Source of the DNA: Pleurodeles waltl
Taxonomy: Eukaryota > Chordata > Amphibia > Caudata > Salamandridae
Length of the DNA stretch: 64,000 nucleotides
NCBI RefSeq assembly: GCF_031143425.1
Contig: NC_090447.1
Location: forward strand, 135,799,106 to 135,863,105
Direction of reading: 5' to 3'
The notes under the pieces are model-generated. The model had not been told where the DNA came from, ran no database searches, and was given only the letters and a program-made list of their open reading frames with translations. Each line of letters opens with the position of its first letter. Position 1 is the first letter of the stretch. The position numbers and the translations under genes are program-made. Below, in pieces: positions 21,746-33,879 of the stretch.

Positions 21746-21996
21746 CTACTTTTGTACTTTCACAACGGCTTACTTAGTAACCGGATGTCAGTTGTCATAT
21801 CTGCTTTGTTTGAGTTAAGCACATACTGTAGATTTTCCTGGCAGCATTTGTTAACATTTGCAAATAGGTGAAGCACCTAAGGAGTGAATACTGTCAAGGT
21901 TGCAATGGATTCATTTAAGGAATTTTCCAATGTGATTGTGCACTATAATTGGCAATCTTTCTGTGAATGGATGCACAGCTCAAAACAAGTATTCAC

Positions 21997-22501
21997 TAGG
22001 GATGGGAGATGAATTCCGCTCCACTGGCAGAGTTCACAAAGTTTTGCCAACTACGTAGCTCTGTACATTGCACCGGGTTCCAAAAAACTACACAGAGCAA
22101 TGCACAGCCAAGTTTTTTTCTCTCTTTCGGCCGGACAGTGTTAAGTTGGCGGTCAAAAAAAAATCACACACTAGACCACCTCTCAGCGAGATTTCTTAAT
22201 GCGCACAGTCACGGCAGGTCACCACGTTCGGGCTGAGAATCCTGCCGCTCAAATTGAGGAAGTTGCTGCTTGAGTAGAAAATCTACTTTAGTGGCAGTAA
22301 GAAGCAGCACCTCTTGCACCACACGTTGTGCCATTCATGCTTATTTTACAGTGTGGGATAAACTCCTGGTGCTAAAAACCAACGCAAGCAGCATGACTTA
22401 CCACACTTTGCTGTATGCAGAACTCAATGAAACGTGGCAGAGTTTTGGGGCATTTCTCAGAGTTCCATGAAGCAAAACTCTATGAACTCTGCCCAGGCAT
22501 A
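21997..22501. repeat. hAT-like MITE with perfect 8-bp duplication
   Basis: The flanks GTATTCAC at 21989-21996 and 22502-22509 are identical. The ends TAGGGATGGG and GCCCAGGCATA are imperfect inverted repeats. An 8-bp target duplication is characteristic of hAT transposons. The inside holds GGCAGAGTTCACAAAGTTTT facing AAAACTCTATGAACTCTGCC. No transposase is encoded. Confidence 0.82.
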
Positions 22502-24519
22502 GTATTCACCTACTGTTGCATTGTGTGTGCAAGTGATGATACATGTTTTGAATTTACAATAAGTTAAACTAGTGTGACTAATCAAGGATGTTCTGGCTCA
22601 GGCACCGATGCCAGCCACATTTACACTCTCCCTTGGATCAATGTACTGTCACATCAGTGTTATTTGCTGGCTAGTATCCGTAGAAGTGCCCCCCACCTGG
22701 GCAGAAACTTAATTCAGTCCTACCATTGACTGATTGCTAATTCTAGCATTTCATGCAAGTGACCTTGGGTAACTACTTGCTAGTTGGGGTTCACATATAC
22801 TATTTCCCTTGGCCTGTGCACATTTTCCCATGGGTCTTTTGAACACAATTCCCTTTCAATAGTAGGTTGTGTCTTTAAGGGCAGCACATCCACCCTGGTC
22901 TACTTAGTCCAATCATGAACAGACATACTACTTGCTGGTTCTGATAAGTGATTTTATTGACACATGAACTAAGAAGCAAGTGGCAGTCCTTGCAGCAACA
23001 ACCTCAACATTGTTTGTGAGCCACAGGATATCCTGGCAGAGTCCATGGGGGATACATTGCATGGGACATGTGGAGGGGGGAGTGCTTCAATGAGGAGTAA
23101 GACCAAACTGCCAATAGGGAAAATAGGCCACATTGACAGTCTAAAAATGGGTGAGATCAACAGGTAGGACAGCAAATAGAGGACTGTACGAATGAGAAGT
23201 AAACTGGCATTGTCATCAGCACTGGTCAAAAGAGAAACTGGCAATTTGGCACAGAGAAATGCTACCAGACAGTTTTCAGTGTAAAGAGATGCAGTTCAAA
23301 TCTTCCTCCTCTTATGTGTGTGGTGCAACCCTAAAAGGGGTATTGTTGGAGCTGAAGATAATGGAGGAACACACACATTAGGGGCGAATGATGTGAAACC
23401 CCTGTCTACAGCATCATTTATCTGTGCAAAGAAGTAAGGCAGCACAGCACTAAGGACCTGCTGATTTGCCAGCACAGCGCCAACATAACAGTGGTAGACA
23501 CCCGCTGTTGCTTTGTAGGTGTTTTGCTTCCACTCAATAGACTCCAAGGTATTTTAAATCACCCCCAGTTGGTTGACAACCTCTGTGGTGCCCCTTTGGC
23601 AGGAAAGTTGTTCATGCCTCTGCCTCATGACACCAGCAAGGTCAGTTACGGATTGTTCCATGCCACAGAGCGGAGGGTAGGTTCCCTTTATTACTGTCAA
23701 GATGCCCTCATTGGGACTGATGCACAATTACGGACTCCCTCTAGGGTTTCATCCATGGTCTCGATCCCCATCCACACGTCAGCTACCAGCTCCCGCTGGA
23801 CACCTACCACTCAATGTTGGAATTCAGCTTGGGGGTCCTCAGAGTCCAAGGCTGCAGGTGGGCTGACAGTTTGTGTTTGTTAGGAGACCCTGCAATGCTG
23901 TCGGCCCTTCCCACAAAAAAGATGGTGTATCAATGGAGACCATAGATTTTCCAGCGGGTGTCTTGGTTGAGGGTTGGCAGGCTGTCATACTCAGCAAGAT
24001 CCTCATCCAAGACAGTCAGCTGATGAGGAGTTGTAGGTACATCCTCTGCTATTAGAAAGAGATATATTAATGGTGACCTATGTTATATGTTAACATGAGT
24101 AATCTAGTTGACAATCAAACTTGCTACAATTTAACTTTCAGTTCAGCATTGGTGCCTAAGACATCTCTTACCCATAGGCATAGATTCCAAGTTGCAATGC
24201 AGTTGTCTTTCAGATGCCAGCATCTCTTCATTGTTCACATAACCACTGTGTCACAAGGCGGACTTTTCATGTCATGAGACATATTTCAACACAGTTACAC
24301 AACTTACCGGGCCTACCATTCCTTCAGTTATAACAAGAGATAAGGTCCACATCTGCCTTGGTGATTTGCATGTCTCATGATGCCTATATTGACAGTGTAT
24401 TGACATAATGACACTACTACTGTGCACATTGCACATTGTCCCAAGGGTGCCTGTATTCCTGTGACCAGTATTCAGCTGACAGCTCCTATGAAGGTGATGT
24501 GGGTTTTGGTCATGATTTA

Positions 24520-24689
24520 GGGCCAGATTTAGAGTTTGGAGGAGGGGTTACTCTGTTACAAAGGTGACGGATATCCTGTCTACCGAAATAGAAATCACAA
24601 TATATCCTATGGGATTTATATTTTTGCAGAAGGGATATCAGTCAATGTTGTGACGGAATAACCCCATTACCAAACTCTAAACCAGGCCC
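24520..24689. repeat. 170-bp Harbinger-type MITE
   Basis: GGGCCAGATTTAGAGTTTGG faces CCAAACTCTAAACCAGGCCC, with a perfect TTA duplication (24517-24519 and 24690-24692). The arms pair along much of the element (GGGGTTACTCTGTTAC; GTGACGGAATAACCCC). Confidence 0.88.
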
Positions 24690-25814
24690 TTAGTTAGGAT
24701 CCTGCAATCTGCCTTTGACACAGTACACCACAACACTCTGCCTTGTTGTGCTGGCTTGTAGGCAAATTATGCATTTTTTTAAATAGGATTTATCAATGAG
24801 GATGCGCACAATAAGAAGACATTTTTATACACGAATGATACATTTTCAAACTCAAATGAAGTCACATCACTATGGTTAGATTCCCCTTTTGTGAACTTTC
24901 CATCAATCCCAGCACGTAGGAACATGGTCAAGCAGGCTCTGAGACCCAGGCTTGAAGGGTAATGACTGACAGTTCACAGGTGGGGTAACACTTAGCCAGC
25001 AGCCAAATGCACAAACAGGAAAACTTAGATAAGATCCCACAGATAGGCAGCAACAGTACAATGGTCCACGAAGATTGGCCCCAATAAAGCACACATGGCC
25101 AAAGGAATGAAAGCATTCCCAAGACACCATAAAGTTAGATGCCACATGTAGCTAGGTACCCTTAGCCAATCAGGACAAAGCACATACTATGACCAAGCAA
25201 ACCTAAGGCCGGACATCTAGACACATATTAGCTGGCCCACATCGTTTCCACGCCAGATCGAGGCCCACCTGCATTTCCTATCTGGAATCGTATCTATGAC
25301 TCCATAACAACTGTTCACATTTTTGTGGTTTTATTGCACCAAAAGAAATGTATAAAACTTGCTTAAATCCGATAAACAACGAGTGACAGTCCTCAAACCC
25401 CGATTTTCTAACTGCTCTCCTGGCCGTAATGTTTAATTAAACAAACTGTTTCCTTTTTTGCCAGGTGCCTCTCATCTTTTTGTTTTTAAGGTAAATTATC
25501 ATTCAAGCAACACATTCATTTGGTCAAGGGATAAGTTGTTTACACATACCCAGCACACGTCTACACAGCTACTAACATTGCTACACTGCAGGAATGTGTG
25601 AGGGCATCCCGTATTCATGGACAGTTGGCACTAGGTACCAGCCAATGGCAGCCACCACAAGTCTCAATAGGGGGCAGGGGATGTGAGATGGGGGAACAAT
25701 AAAATATAAAATAAATTGAAAAAATATTACCTGTCCCCCGCTGCCCACTTCACTGCTTTCCTGATGGTGTTGGCGTCCCAGCAGTCCCTTGGTTACCAGG
25801 ACAGGCTCCCCACG

Positions 25815-26025
25815 CGATCCTGGTTTTGCTGTCATGCTATACTTAGCATGAGAGCAGAACCAGGATTGGTTTGAGCAGCTTGGTCTGCAACTCAGGCAGT
25901 GCATTGGAGTCTGTGCTGTTTCTCCAACCTGGCTGTGCAGCACAGCTGCGTTGGAGAAACCTATGTGCACATGTCAGTTTGGGCGGCCTAAGATGGCAGG
26001 CCAAATTGACATGCACACTTAGGTG
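25815..26025. repeat. Cluster of three consecutive hairpins
   Basis: Three inverted repeats follow each other. First, GATCCTGGTTTTGCTGTCAT faces ATGAGAGCAGAACCAGGATT around a short centre (about 25818-25870). Second, TTTCTCCAACCTGGCTGTGC faces GCACAGCTGCGTTGGAGAAA (about 25918-25960). Third, CCTATGTGCACATGTCAGTT faces AATTGACATGCACACTTAGG (about 25961-26025). They lie in the intron of the element C pseudogene; outer boundaries of any carrying element were not found. Confidence 0.75.
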
Positions 26026-26949
26026 CAATCACTCCACTCCTCCTCCCCCTCCTCCATGGCCCAGCTCGGCCCCTCCCCTTCTTCCTCATGCTAGTCTCCA
26101 TGCACGATGTGTTCTTTCAGTCAATTTTTTTTTACTTTGTATTGTGGGACTTGTAGTTGTGGTAACTCATGCTGTACATGTCACTACACATGCCAGTATA
26201 CAAAGGTGGGCCTGGACTGGTGCTGCACTTCACATATGAAATGGAGAAATGTGATGGAGCTGCACTGATCTGTGCAATGTGTAACTGAGCAGTGTGACTT
26301 ATATTTATGTGATGTTTAATGGGACATGAGCCAGATTCCTGCACTTTGCCCTTTGCCCTGCACACATCTCAGTGGAGTGCTGGGACGTAGCTAGCTGCAC
26401 TGCACAACATGACCTTTTTGCCCACAGTTCCCCCTGTTGGTAATTGCCCTGTAGGTCTGGTTGTTTCGTATGGTCAGCACTATCCTGTCCCTATACTCCT
26501 GCTACTACTTCTCTGGGATGACAGCTGTCACCCGCTCCTCCAAGGCATCCAGCTTCTCCTGGGGCACTGGGCTTCCGCCTCCAGTCTGCATGGCTGACTT
26601 CAGGTTTCTGGCCAGTTTCTCCTTCGTCCTTCGCTTGTAAACAGGCTGGTGTATTTTACAGTTGTTACTGTCCTCTTTGCTTGTCCCACACTGTTGATCC
26701 TGTTGACTAAGGACTGCCAAATGGCCTCTTTCCTTCGTAATGGCAATTTGGAGCTAACAAAGAGCTGATGTTGGTCCTCAGTCACCTCAGTGATCAAGAT
26801 GTCATTCCTCTTCGCCTGGAAGTCTTTCCAGACACACTGGCTGGTGCTGGGGGTTATTGGGTTTGTTGTCATGGCTTCTACTCTCTGCTTTCTGCCCCAT
26901 GACTGCTTTCTGTGAAGGTTTTTTATTTTTGCCAGAAGCATTGTTTTTA

Positions 26950-29430
26950 AACCGTTTTAACACATCAAGTACTGAAAAGTGATGCTAAGGTATTTGCATT
27001 ATTTTCTGTGTGTCAAACCTGCCTTATATTACTTTTGCTCCTCATGCATCAGTTTCCACTGCAACATCACGCCCACGGATGCCTCAACTTTTTCTAATGA
27101 AGCTCAGAATTGACATCATTGTGTGCTGTACCATAAATACGGTGCATCCATGGCATTTAATACTGAAATAGCAATACATAAGTTATTTTGATGCACAAAG
27201 CAGTGATGGGTCAGTGATGTGTTAGTTCTTGTAAATGAGACACTGTGAACCGGAAGTGGGTGACATGCACTAAAACATTCCTTGTCAAATGAAAAACACT
27301 TATTTCTAAATTACGTCCATTAACCATTTGCAAACCTGGGTGCAAGTGCTGTCCACAGGCTACTAGTCTGGAAATGTTAAACTTTTCATGCAGAGTGGCA
27401 CATGTTTTTAATGTTAAACCTTTCAAGCCCAGTGACACATGTTTTTAATGCTACTTATGCAAAAAAAACGAATACTAAACCAATCAAAGGCACTTCCAAA
27501 GAAAAGTTTTAGTTTCACATTACAATTGGTGTAATTCTATTTAGGATTTAGTTTTGTGGTGGAAGGCACAGATTCATTTGGGAGTTAAAATGGAAATCAC
27601 TGCCTTTTTTACCACCCCATTAAGAGTTGCCCTTCTTAAACGTTGTTGCATGAAGTTCATGATATCACAAGTATGCCAACAATGTTAGGTATTTGTCACA
27701 TTTTTTACAAATTGGTAAAACCTCAACAAAGTTATTAGCAGATAAATGTTTTTGATTACCTTACTGAGTAGGCTTTTTGGATCTGCAAGAAACCTGAGAG
27801 TCCTGCACTTGGCTTAACGTGCTAATAGCCTGCCAAATGTTATTAACACGCTAAAACATTTTTGCCACTTTTAACATTTAACGTTACCTTGCTTGATAGA
27901 TCTGCATGAAACATGCCATGACCACAGAAATAAATATGCTCAATTTCTGCCAAATTTAATTTGAGATACCACAAATGATCTCAGTACAGATGTTGTGCAC
28001 ACCAGATTCAGGGCCATGAAACTTAACTACAAAATGATTGAAGTATGGTGGGTGTGGCTTCTCAGTGCAATGGGCTGTGGCAGCAAGCAGTGTGGCATTG
28101 TGGCGGGCCAAGGTTGCTGCTTCACTGCAGAGGTGACATGAGAAGGAATCACCCTGGAATCCCTAGGAGAGGTCCGCTGCAACTGCCTCACTGTCTTCAC
28201 TTGTACTTGCCCTCACCTCCTGCTCCACAGTGTATGTGAGGCATCTAAGTAAGCAACAAGCAGGCGGTGGAGAGAGCCAGGCAGGGACAACAGTAGGTGA
28301 GCGGTATGGTGTGTTGCAGTTCCCAGCAGCAGTTTCTCGGATAGGGGCTCCACTCTAAAGGAGAAGGCAGGAGCTGCAGAGGCAGCCGAGCCGGATCTCG
28401 GTGTGGCTTGTGGCCTCGCATCTCACTGCAGTGATTCTTTTCCCTCAGTAAGGCCTACACTGTTCCGTCTAGCACGTTGGAGCAATTGGAGCAACTGGAG
28501 CGATTGATCAACTGCTTAGTTTGGAGTAGGTAGGCACAATTACGGGCAAAACCTTCAAACCGTGGCATGGCTCAAATTGTAAGTGGTTCAGCAGCAGAGT
28601 AGCAGTGACAGTGGCACAGTGATAGAGCAACACAAAAGGACAGTGTGAGCAGCTGTGTGGGTTCATAGAGGCCAAAAGACTGAGGGAGCGTATTAGGCAC
28701 TCACAATGTGAGTAATCTTAGTGCATGGAAGTAGTCAGCCTGAAGGTTAGTGCAGCTTGTGTCACGGACAGGTCCACCTGCTTTTCCCCATTTGACATTT
28801 TTACCTCAAGCACTCTTCTTAGTGGGCTTTGAGTTCTTGTGCTGAGATTTGTCTAAACAGTGTCTCCACTTCATATTTGATGGATGTGGGGTGGCCCTTG
28901 GAGTCCTTGTGTGCAATTTATTCCAACTTTAATAAAAAAACAAAGAAATCCATCAATGGGAACATAGTGTCTCAGCAGCAGTTTTATAAATTTGGGCTTG
29001 ACCTCAATTTGTTTTAGAAAATAAGACAAAGTTATGACTAAAGAAACAGAGGAAGTTTTCAGTTCTTCTTTACCTCACCTTCATCTTTGGCTGCATTTTC
29101 CATGCCTTTGGTTCAATTAAGTACAAATGATTGTAAGTATACATATCCTACACAACAAATGAACACACTGTAAATAAAAAAATCAATGGTAGCTGCTGTA
29201 GTGAGGCATGATAATGACATTCCACAGGGGAATCCTAAGATATACTTGTCTCACTAGGGCAGGGAAGACAAATGATCAAACTTTTGGAGGGTCCTGCGGT
29301 TAATCCACAAGTTGTGGAGTCTAAGGATGACCTCTTTAAGTGGAGTTGACTGGCTGCAGCCTTTAATAGTGATCACCCCCACGTCAAAGAATGGTGAGCC
29401 ACTGAGGTAACCATGGTGGGCTACTCCTGT
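26950..29430. other. Unassigned AT-rich DNA, partly possible LINE 5' region
   Basis: No gene or RNA was recognised. A short direct duplication of about 50 bases lies at 27374-27462 (GTTAAAC..TTCA.GC..AGTG.CACATGTTTTTAATG twice). From about 28040 to 28760 the sequence turns GC-richer with GAGCAATTGGAGCAACTGGA-type repeats and may be the 5' leader of the LINE that follows; that is a guess. Confidence 0.3.
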
Positions 29431-31031
29431 ATTGGAGTATGGCTAGGTTAGACCATGTTTAAGCAAAACTGAATTTTATGAAGTCTCCAAACCAATGAAT
29501 TTTATGTTTACAAGAAACCTGGATATGTACTGATTTTACATTCGCTGATTACTTTGTATTTTCTTGCAATACAAGGTGCTCGGAAAGGGGACATGCCAGT
29601 GGGGGAGGGGGGAAGGTCGCAACTTAACTTAAAAACACAGTAAATTGGAATGAGGACGTTTTTCTTCATCATTCAATTTTATGTCTTTGCTTTAAATTGG
29701 TATTACAAGATGTGAGAGGCTGCCCTTCCTTTTTCCTTTTAGCAAACATGAATATTCTTGCAGGGACATATTCTGACCATTTGGTGTGTTAAATCTTTGC
29801 TTTTATCCATGATGTTAGTATGGCTGAAAATTATTCCTTTGTAATAATAATGAGCGATTTAAATGCAAAAATGTTAATCCTGCTTCTTTGACCTTAATAG
29901 TGTGGTCTGTTCTGGAGAATTATTAACTGGAAAAAATTAGAACAAATAAGTGCAGCTTTCTTTTATTGAAATCGCTTATGAAGTATGATTTTGAATGCAA
30001 GATGTCCAGACGGTGAGTCCGACCACTAATACCTTCTATTCAACTTCCAGACAGACCTTACTTGGTTATGTGATAGTATCCTATCAAATGTTTGGGGCTT
30101 GTGAGAAATTTCCTGTGTATACAATTCATATAAGTGATCCTAGCTCAGAAGGAATGACTGTGGCCTGTAGCTTCCAGGAAATAGTTCTGGGGAATCTATC
30201 ATTCGGCAAGGTGGGTTTTAAAAAGTCGATTGTGCGTACCTTTTGAACAACTAGAAATATTGAGACCTTATGGTCTAAAAGCTATGGTTTTTTAATAAGT
30301 TCTAATGAGTGTTTGTGGGATGACCCGACGTCCTTTTATGAATCCAACATGGATGGGTTTCATTAATTAGGTTCTGCGGATGAAGGCCCTCTGCAGCCAA
30401 AAAAGTATTATCTAAAGTTGAAGGTGTTAAACTAGGAAATTATTCACCTGATAAGGAGACAAAATTTGCTGCTTTCCTTATCAAGACAGCATGCACTTCA
30501 AATGTGTAAGATCTAGATTCAAAGAACAAGAGGGTAGGAAGAAAAGCAGGAATATCAGTGTTTGGTTGCTGAATATTGTGATTCTAGGGTGACTGCACCT
30601 TCATCTCCTATCCCTGAAAATGCTTGAATGGTTTATATTTCTAATAGGTGCAGGAGATGCAGATCGAATTGTGCTTTATAGAGATGAAGAGATGTTTGCA
30701 GCATATGATGCTTCCTCTGTTGGAGAAATGGTTGGTTTAAATGTTTGAACATCTGGAGCTATGAGGCCTGATGAGGTTCCTACTGCAGTTATTAAAAAGG
30801 AGGCTGTAGCTAAAGGATCCTTTCTTAGACCGATTTTTGAATATTGATATTGATCTGGAAAAAATGCTGTCATCTTGGAAGGGTAGGGTCATCCTACTGT
30901 TGTATAAAAAGGGACCCAAATCCTCCAATCCAGCAAATTTTAAACAGTTATCATTGTTGGATGCAACTGGCAAACTCTTTGCTTGTAGTTTACTCTCCCA
31001 CTTACACCAATAGGCTCAAGAAAATAACATA

Positions 31032-31741
31032 GGGCCAGATGTAGCAAAATGCTAATTTGCGACTTGCAAATTGCGAGTCCCTGCGAATCGCAATTTGCAA
31101 CTCACAAATTGGTATGAAGTATGGTGTCTCAGACACCGACTGCGACTCGCTATGGGGTCGCAATGACCCACCTCATTAATATTCATAAGGTGGGTCGCTA
31201 ATTGCGGCCCCATAGCAAGTCTAGGCACTCGCAAACATGGAGGCCTGCTGTCGTCAGCAGACCTCCATGTTCGTGACTGCTTTAAATAAAGCAGTTTTTT
31301 TTTTTTTAAGTGTAGCCCGTTTTCCTTAAAGGAAAACGAGCTGCACTTAAAAAAAAATCCAAAACCTTTAGTTTCTGTTTTTTTTCAGGGCAGGTAGTGG
31401 TCCCTTGGACCACTACCTACCCTGAAAAAATATTTGTGGGTCCATTCACAAAGTGGAAGGGGTCCCATGGGGACCCCTTCCAATTTGCGAGTGGGTTACC
31501 ATCCACTTGAAGTGGATGGTGACTGCAACACCATTTGCGACCGCATATGCGGTCGCAAATGGTATTGCATACCACTCAGAATCGCAAATAGGAAGGGAAC
31601 ACCCCTTCCTATTTGCGATTCGGAAATGCATATTGCGAGTCAGTACCAACTCGCAATATGCATTTCTGCATTGGGAAACGCGAGTCGCAAACGGCAATTT
31701 TTGCCGTTTGCGACTCGCTATTTGTTTCCTGCATCTGGCCC
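31032..31741. repeat. Hairpin-chain MITE of the GGGCCAGATGTAG family
   Basis: The ends GGGCCAGATGTAGC and CTGCATCTGGCCC are inverted. Between them lie about eleven back-to-back palindromes, for example 31054-31110, 31144-31221, 31231-31275, 31308-31348, 31384-31426, 31454-31482, 31497-31521, 31531-31562, 31580-31620, 31623-31666 and 31680-31718. Most arms match perfectly (AAGGGGTCCC/GGGACCCCTT; TTTGCGACCGCATATGCGGT). It sits in the reverse transcriptase region of a dead LINE. No protein is encoded; the 100-residue frames across it mirror each other because of the palindromes. Confidence 0.9.
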
Positions 31742-32693
31742 TTAATTCCTTCTGAACAAGCTGGTTTTAAGAAATTATTGAGATATATCCTTTTTCCCGG
31801 GGAAAGCTAGTGTATGCAACTTTAATTGACTTCTCCACAGCATTTGACAGAGTAGATTGTCAAACGTGAGGAGAAAGCTTTTTTGCCTGGGTGTTCCTCA
31901 CCATTTCCTAATGTTCTTTATTGAATTTCACTCTATTACCTAGTGTTGAACTCTTATAGGAGGGATGCAGAGCATATCCTGAAAAGTTAAAACTCAAAGC
32001 GATTTAATACTTGTTGACTCCCCTGCTGTTTTTTTCGCTCTCTCTCTATGATCTTCCAGGAAACTTAAGTCAGGTGTAGGGGGGGCTCCATAAATCTACA
32101 ATATGTTTATTAGCACCCTGCTGTATGCTGATGACATGGCAATAATGAATCTGACCTCTATTGGCTTACAACTTCACCTCACCGCCTTTATGAAGTATGC
32201 AGAAACCCACTTTTTGAAAATAAACATCTCTAAAAGTAAGGTACAGGAATGTAGGGGAATTTTAATTGGTATCTATGGAAAGATAAATTAGAAAAAGTGG
32301 ACTCATATCTTTATCTGAGGATTATTTTTTATAGCAGTGGGTGGGATAACGATCATGTAAATCTTTGTTCGAGCAGGGTTCTTTCTCAGGCAAACACCCT
32401 TAATAGATTATACAAAATGTATGGGAGACACCATTGTGGTAACTTTCTGTCAGGCTACAGGGATAGAATTCCCCCATCACTGTGTCACACCTGTGAGGTG
32501 TTGGATACAAGTCTTTGGTGCTTCTTTGTGGAGAAAGAAGGACAGATTTTCTGCCAGATTTGTGATCTGAATACTTTTGCAGCCCCTCATGTTCTCCATC
32601 AGGAGTTGAGTCCACTGTGATCATTCACCTTTGCATTGGCCATTTTTTTTGAGGTAGGAAATTCACTTTTGTGCAGAGAGTTGGAAACACTTT

Positions 32694-32863
32694 GGGACTG
32701 CTTACAATTTTGGAGGAAGGTGTTAATACGTCCCAAAAGTGACGGGTATACCACCAGCTGTATGATGAGTCTATTATATCCTATGGAACTCGTAATACGG
32801 CTAGTGGTATATCCGTCACATTTGGGATGGATTAACACCTCCTCCAAAGTTGTAATCAGGCCC
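32694..32863. repeat. 170-bp inverted-repeat MITE
   Basis: TGCTTACAATTTTGGAGGA faces TCCTCCAAAGTTGTAATCAG, and the arms continue inward (GGTGTTAATACGTCCCAAAA and TTTGGGATGGATTAACACC; GTGACGGGTATACCACCAGC and CTAGTGGTATATCCGTCAC). The layout resembles the MITE at 24520. Confidence 0.78.
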
Positions 32864-33516
32864 TATGTGTATCTCCTTCAAAAAGATGAGTGCTTTCTAC
32901 AGGGTTTTTGAGTTAACTAAAGAAATCTTTGGGCTTGCCCTGAATCTAGGCTAATTTTTTGTCTAAATTCCTCCTAAAGAGTCATATAAAAATACTCTCT
33001 GTAAAATAAGTCAGACAGGACCATTGCATTGTGTCAGTTAAAACAGCGAAATAGAGTGGTGCAGGAAAGTAATCTTGGGGACAAACCTCATCCTTATTTA
33101 ACCTGAAATTTTCCTCATAGTTCTTAAAGACTGATACTTTTGATGAGAATGGATTTGCTCTCCCTACATGTTTATCTCTAGCTTTTGAAATAAAGTACCA
33201 AAAAAGGAGATATTTTGTGAGTTATGCCAGTTGCATATTCAAGAACTTAATATTTTTATATTTGCATGTCTTGTGTTGCACAATGCATGTTGTCACATTT
33301 TAAGACCATTATTGTTTAAATCTAACAGCCGATTAGTATTGGAGTCCTGCAAGTGCTTACTGTTCCCATATAATGAAGTGGCTTGTGATAAGATCTTTAA
33401 ACTTTTTAGATGTTTTTAAACTATGTATCAATGAATTAGGTATATTCCTGTGTTGCACAATGCATGTTGTCACTTTCTATGTCCATTGCTTTTTAGCTTT
33501 AACTTATCAGAGGCCC

Positions 33517-33856
33517 TGTTCTGCTTTACTTCAGACCAAGAGGGAACAAAGTGAAAGGAATGCAAAGAATTCAGCACTCTTAGTCTGAGTAATTAATGTA
33601 TTCATGCACTTCCAAGGTGACATGAAGGTAATAACATTAGCACTTAATGTGAATGCTGCAACACACGTGCAACTCTTAAAATAATCACAGCAGTGGAAGC
33701 AATCACTTTGGAGCTGGGACTTTTAGTCCCTCCTGACCCCACACACACACGCCCGGAGTAAGACCATGTAGCACAGCAAGCACACACCTCATAGTATGAT
33801 CTGTAAAAGAGACAAGTATGATAATTCTTGCAAATAACATTTATTAGCTAGTATAT
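33517..33856 (-). repeat. 3' LTR of the ERV-L/S-like provirus
   Basis: The first 190 or so bases match 39119-39346 (TGTTCTGCTTTACTTCAGACC and GTGCAACTCTTAAA shared), in the same orientation. On the minus strand the LTR ends in CA at 33517. The inner edge is set by the adjacent purine-rich tract and is approximate. Confidence 0.7.
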
Positions 33857-33878
33857 GCCCCTACCTCTCCTTCTTTGG
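33857..33878 (-). other. Polypurine tract of the provirus
   Basis: On the minus strand this reads as an uninterrupted purine run with AAGAAGGAGAGGTAGGGG directly before the 3' LTR, the expected site for plus-strand priming. Confidence 0.55.
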
Positions 33879-33879
33879 T

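Larger units (their letters stand above)
23296..26872 (-). pseudogene. Decayed type 2 SANT gene (element C)
   Basis: Exon 1 remnant (26872-26500) keeps most of the SANT domain (KRNDILITEVTEDQHQLFVS, RKEAIWQSLVNRINSV) and then KEKLARNLKSAMQTGGGSP after a frameshift. That matches KEKMARNRKAAMQTGGGSP of the element A copy at 7906-10950. Exon 2 remnant (about 24045-23296) keeps the tail VLANQQVLSAVLPYFFAQ and HTHKRRKI, with several breaks between. The 2.4-kb intron has gained a MITE at 24520 and a hairpin cluster near 25820-26020. AATAAA at 22953-22958 on the minus strand would be its poly(A) signal. Clearly non-coding now. Confidence 0.75.
19888..26900. mobile_element. Element C: old decayed Harbinger-type element with the same two SANT genes
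   Basis: The right part of element A is echoed here in the same order: remnant of the last exon and 3' region of a type 1 SANT gene (plus, 20788-21745), then a remnant type 2 SANT gene (minus, 23296-26872) with its poly(A) signal at 22953. Earlier exons of the type 1 gene are absent, as expected if element B inserted into the intron before 20788. Two hAT-like MITEs and one Harbinger MITE have landed inside. No terminal repeats or nuclease were recognised; the boundaries are approximate. Confidence 0.5.
29440..33510 (+). pseudogene. Decayed non-LTR retrotransposon (LINE), endonuclease plus reverse transcriptase
   Basis: Motifs appear in the right order across broken frames. The AP endonuclease signatures LCLQETWI (near 29500) and VIIMSDLNAK (near 29845) come first. 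Then come the reverse transcriptase segments LLYKKGPKSSNPANFKQLSLL (30895-30970), IDFSTAFDRVD (31820-31855), LLYADDMAIMN with the catalytic pair (32115-32150), LKINISKSKV and DSYLYLRIIFY. A hairpin-chain MITE (31032-31741) splits the RT, and a second MITE sits at 32694. After 32640 only weak remnants are seen, including TGTTGCACAATGCATGTTGTCAC at 33272 and again at 33452. The clade is not assigned. No intact frame remains. Confidence 0.7.

Noticed and set aside
31434..31755. About 100-residue frames on both strands
   Set aside because: They lie in the hairpin-chain MITE and mirror each other because of its palindromes; the same applies at 62642-63100.
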